64,000 nucleotides of DNA from Ricordea florida (taxonomy: Eukaryota > Cnidaria > Anthozoa > Corallimorpharia > Ricordeidae): contig OX453276.1 of assembly GCA_949710005.1 (NCBI GenBank), positions 5,914,877 through 5,978,876 of the forward strand, in the 5' to 3' direction. Below, piece after piece: positions 61,101-64,000 of the stretch. The first letter of the stretch is position 1. Each line of letters starts with the position of its first letter. The notes beneath the pieces are model-generated. The model worked only from the letters and a program-made list of their open reading frames with translations. It was not told where the DNA came from and did not search any database. The translations under genes were made by a program, and so were the position numbers.

Positions 61101-62616
61101 CTACGTTACTACAACTAAATGATTAACCTAAATCTTAAAGACAAACTTTGGCGCATATGATAATTTTTCTCTATGCTGTTACGTGGGCCTTTACAACCTA
61201 GGGGAAACATGCTAAATCAATATTCATTTACAAACATGCCATACAACGACTAGTACTAGCAATCAAGCATTTCACTTTACGTGTAAGAAAAATCGCTCTT
61301 CATTCAACGCTTATCTTAAAAGCACTTTCATCGCATTCGCTTCCTTAACTCAAGCGGGTAAATTGTATTGACTTCAGACATCAAGTTGTGAAGAATTTTA
61401 ATTACCTCAAATAGGGGCCAGCGACCAATTCTCACAAAACCCCAAATTTTGTTAAAATGGTTATAATACGCTATCTAACGTAATTGGCTTTGGTATTTAC
61501 CAATCTACAATACGAATTCAATAGGTTTCACTATAATCGGAGTAGAACCTATTTTGCCTTAAGACAATTTCACAAAAAAATTCCACACACTGTCGAAAAC
61601 TTCAAATCGAGCAACGGGGCAGATAAACAATGCCAGGTTATTTGACGGCACGGTAAAAATAAGACAGTACGAAGCTAGGGTGTGTATATTTGAATGGGCA
61701 CTCTTGCAATCACGTTCATACGGTCCGACCTCAGCCGGAAAAGCCGGTTTAGTTAGCAACAGGACCTGTTTCTACCGGGAGGGAAGTGACAAAGAAACGT
61801 GAAAAAAAAGTGATCTGAAAAATGTTAACGCAATGAATATGAACAAAATGTCAACGAAGATGGTATTACTCACAGGAGAAAACGAAACAGATTAAGTAAT
61901 AATCAAGGAAAATCGCTCTGGTGCGAAACAAACTTGAGTACGTGACCAACAGCAATATAGTACTCGAGTGCCAATTTCATTTGATGTTCATTTCAGTTTT
62001 GGGATTATTAAATGAAAACTACTGTTACGAAAGCTATCAAAGATCAGAATCGCTAAAAAGCCTGTTTACCGTTAACATCTAAACCACAATGAATTTTCAT
62101 CTCGACGAACGCACGAGAATGTTCGCTGAAAAAACTGAAAGGGACACAAGATGGACGCCGACAAAAGAAACAACGAAACAACTTGCAGTAATTCCGCAAA
62201 ATGAAGATGTAAACTTGTCGCTTTTTGGAATAAACGAGAGAAAATGCGTTCTTGTTGTCCACTGTCTAGTTTTAAAACAGACAAAACAAAAACGATCGAC
62301 AAACTTACCAAAACGCTTATTCCTTGTTTCTCAAGCGACTCGACGTTGTAGGTCGGTTCGCAAACTCTCACGACAACATGAGCCTCATACTTTTTAAGAT
62401 CCTGAAAGAAAGCACAGCCATTCGTGAGTTTAAGTGAGGAAATCAAATTAACTGAGATCAGAACAAACGTATTACCTCTATATACTGCGGCAAGGTCGCA
62501 TCTGTCGGTCGATCGGTGATCAAGAACTTCATGTTCTTATGTTCCACCATAACAGGGCCGGGTCCGTGAAATGACAACCCGTGGCTGGGTATGCGAGTTC
62601 CAGAAGGCATTTTCAT
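58195..62616 (-). CDS. PTP4A: PRL-type protein tyrosine phosphatase, five exons
   Basis: Exons on the minus strand, 5' to 3': 62616-62476, 62401-62309, 59766-59636, 59063-58989, 58303-58195, giving 182 residues with consistent phases. The family marks are all present: [15 protein letters not shown] near the start, VVRVCEPTY, general acid loop [11 protein letters not shown], the catalytic loop HCVAGLGR (HCxxGxxR), [22 protein letters not shown] and a C-terminal prenylation box CCIQ. PRL phosphatases are membrane-anchored through farnesylation and bind CNNM magnesium transporters. An in-frame ATG at 62628 would add four residues; the ATG at 62616 is used because it gives an N-terminus closer to the family. 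The exon 3 donor is GTTTGT, unusual but in phase. One gene copy only is seen. Confidence 0.95.
59095..59410 (+). pseudogene. LINE remnant, plus strand, in PTP4A intron 3
   Basis: The frame encodes a non-LTR C-terminal segment ([20 protein letters not shown], then [15 protein letters not shown] and [14 protein letters not shown]). It is 5'-truncated. Confidence 0.6.
59400..59600 (-). pseudogene. LINE remnant, minus strand, in PTP4A intron 3
   Basis: The minus strand encodes [20 protein letters not shown] and [20 protein letters not shown], a standard LINE C-terminal segment. It points toward the previous fragment and ends about 36 bp from the PTP4A exon 3 donor. Confidence 0.65.
59831..59973. 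mobile_element. MITE, GGATCAATGTCAGTATCTGG family, with probable 8-bp target duplication
   Basis: Inverted arms GGATCAATGTCAGTATCTGGG and the degenerate complement ending TGACATTGATCT. Flanks GATGCATT (59823-59830) and GATGCACT (59974-59981) match at 7 of 8 bases. Confidence 0.7.
60049..60201. mobile_element. hAT-like MITE, copy 1, with perfect 8-bp target duplication
   Basis: The ends GGTAAGATTTCCACACAGGTCCC and GGACCTGTGCGGAAATCATTCC are inverted. GTATTGTT flanks it at 60041-60048 and 60202-60209. The 8-bp duplication fits hAT-type transposition. Confidence 0.8.
60587..60720. mobile_element. hAT-like MITE, copy 2, 45-bp perfect arms
   Basis: The first 45 bases (GGAATGATTTCCGCACAGGT onward) are an exact inverted copy of the last 45. 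Flanks GTTTGCTT (60579-60586) and ATTTGCTT (60721-60728) match at 7 of 8 bases. It belongs to the same family as copy 1. Confidence 0.85.
60893..60904. repeat. (CA)n microsatellite
   Basis: ACACACACACAC in PTP4A intron 2. Confidence 0.7.
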
Positions 62617-62628
62617 CGCTATAAACAT

Positions 62629-64000
62629 ATGCTTCCCACGAAAAATTATGTCAAGGCTTTATATTGTCTCTAAAATATCTTTCTCCTATCCAGTGCTTGA
62701 GTCAAGTGAGTTACCCCATTCACTGCAATTTGCCAGTTCCCTCACTCGTGTTGTGCCTGACACCAATCGCCACTGTCGATGATAAACTCCATAAACGTGT
62801 GTGCACGGCTGCCGTATACCTGTTGAACGAAAAAGAAAGCATTTACTCTTAAAAATATTGTAAGCCCGTTACACAGACGCCAACCGAAAGTCAACAAAGG
62901 TTCGGCCGCATTACAAGATGTTGCCGTAAATTCGTCAGCGAGAAAAGGGTTGTCATTAAACCTTCCTTCACCACGGAATCTTCAACGCGTCAGTTCGTAA
63001 GCTTAATCAGGGAGTTAAGTCTATACTTACTAGATTGCCTCTCCACATTGAAATCTGGCTACTCTGTTCAACTCTTCCCCTTCCAAACGGAAGATTTACT
63101 AAAGAAAGCAACACGCCGTGGCAAGAAATATTTTAAGCAGTTGCACAATTTGAGTGACTCGTGACGTAATGTTAATGAAGCGCATGCGTGGAGTCTCGTC
63201 GCGAGGCCTTCGCGCGCGCAGTGCAAAAATGAAAGTTCTACTGTTGTGTAAACAAAAACTGGTGTAGAAGGTAGATAATTTCTTCTTCTCTGCCCTTCTC
63301 CTTTTCTCACCACCCCTTAGCGGTGACCATCATTTATTCAAATGATAACAAAGTATGCATTTCAGGTAACATTTTGCAGAAGCATTCATAAAATCGATAC
63401 AAGTTCATATTTTTGTTGTACATCATGTTTTTTTACGGTTGAAATCATGAATTATGTATATATGCTATTCACCACTTCCCTCCCGCCAGGATAAAATGAT
63501 TTCATAGCCGAAATTGTCACGTTTTTGAAAACACAATTTACAGAGCGCCTTAATATCGCTGCTTACTCATGAAAAGTATCATCAGGCAGCGGAAAACTTC
63601 GGAAAAAAAACGCAGTAAAATTAGCCAAACAGGGTTATCATAGCCACGGTTTATCTTGGAGAAGTGGTCTTTTGCATGGGGATTTATGGGCTTGTTTATT
63701 TTTCCGCATTGCTACTGACACTGAATATTAAATTGTCGCAGTTATGGACAAATATAGGCATAGGGTTTGCAAGTCACGTGAGATGACACCGTCTTAGAAA
63801 GCAAACAAAACGGGCTCCAGCACACTGTACCGTCTGTACTTTCTGACAACAAAATTCAGAAAGCTGAAAGAGTGTAACTTTAATTTGTTTGATAAATAAT
63901 CGACCCAGGCTATGATTTAATAAAGTGCAGGAATCAGGCGCTGATCTAAGATAAATGGTGACTGATTTCCGAAATAACGAGTATCTTCTAGAGAGGTCCA
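62629..64000. other. PTP4A upstream region, no further gene seen
   Basis: The first part must contain the PTP4A 5' UTR and promoter. A CpG-richer patch (GTCGCGAGGCCTTCGCGCGCGC near 63200) may be a promoter for PTP4A or a gene outside the window. No coding exon is convincing up to the right edge. Confidence 0.45.

Noticed and set aside
61559..61759. 66-residue minus-strand frame in PTP4A intron 2
   Set aside because: No motif, no suitable splice sites and no relation to PRL phosphatases.

Overview
The window looks like genomic DNA of an anthozoan cnidarian, most likely a stony coral. It has metazoan genes with short spliced exons, intronless orphan class A GPCRs, many AT-rich MITEs, degraded LINEs, and a complete cnidarian-type Polinton/Maverick. 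No phylogeny was computed, so the organism call is inference.

Host genes. A 15-exon gene on the minus strand covers most of the first 48.3 kb (coding 48332 down to 1409). Its coiled-coil exons follow the vertebrate CCDC73 protein in order, and largely in exon length; the spliced total is 2829 nt, in frame. Its introns hold two intronless GPCR copies (39533-40420, 42875-43786) and the Polinton. A third GPCR runs off the left edge (1-634). The CCDC73 start lies 292 bp from the divergent start of PSMF1 (proteasome inhibitor PI31, nine exons, 48624-54166). A PTP4A/PRL phosphatase gene (five exons, minus, 62616-58195) faces PSMF1 tail to tail.

The Polinton (17290-33911, 16622 bp) has 302-bp terminal inverted repeats that differ by one base by eye, including an equal-length TATG microsatellite, and a 5-bp ACTGG target duplication. 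It landed near the right end of an older MITE inside CCDC73 intron 4. From left to right it carries: pPolB (fused OTU-like, zinc-finger, nuclease-like, exonuclease and polymerase regions; one in-frame stop), retroviral-type integrase (minus), a candidate double-jelly-roll major capsid protein, FtsK/HerA-type packaging ATPase, a frameshifted small gene, several small membrane proteins, a coiled-coil membrane protein, two further structural candidates, a minus-strand family of three paralogues, and a SAP plus Cys/His-repeat gene at the right end. Both terminal genes start inside the TIRs, so each TIR supplies a promoter box and an ATG reading inward. A TTTAAAG/TCTAAAG box lies 29-40 nt upstream of nearly every rightward gene. 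The right-end leftward genes share a different, longer AT-rich box. No separate adenain-like protease gene was recognised.

The rest is intron or intergenic DNA with MITEs (some with clear 8-bp target duplications), LINE remnants, a tRNA-derived SINE, and broken alpha-kinase-like and HIRAN-like sequences. Gene functions are assigned from motifs and remembered family features; no database search was run.
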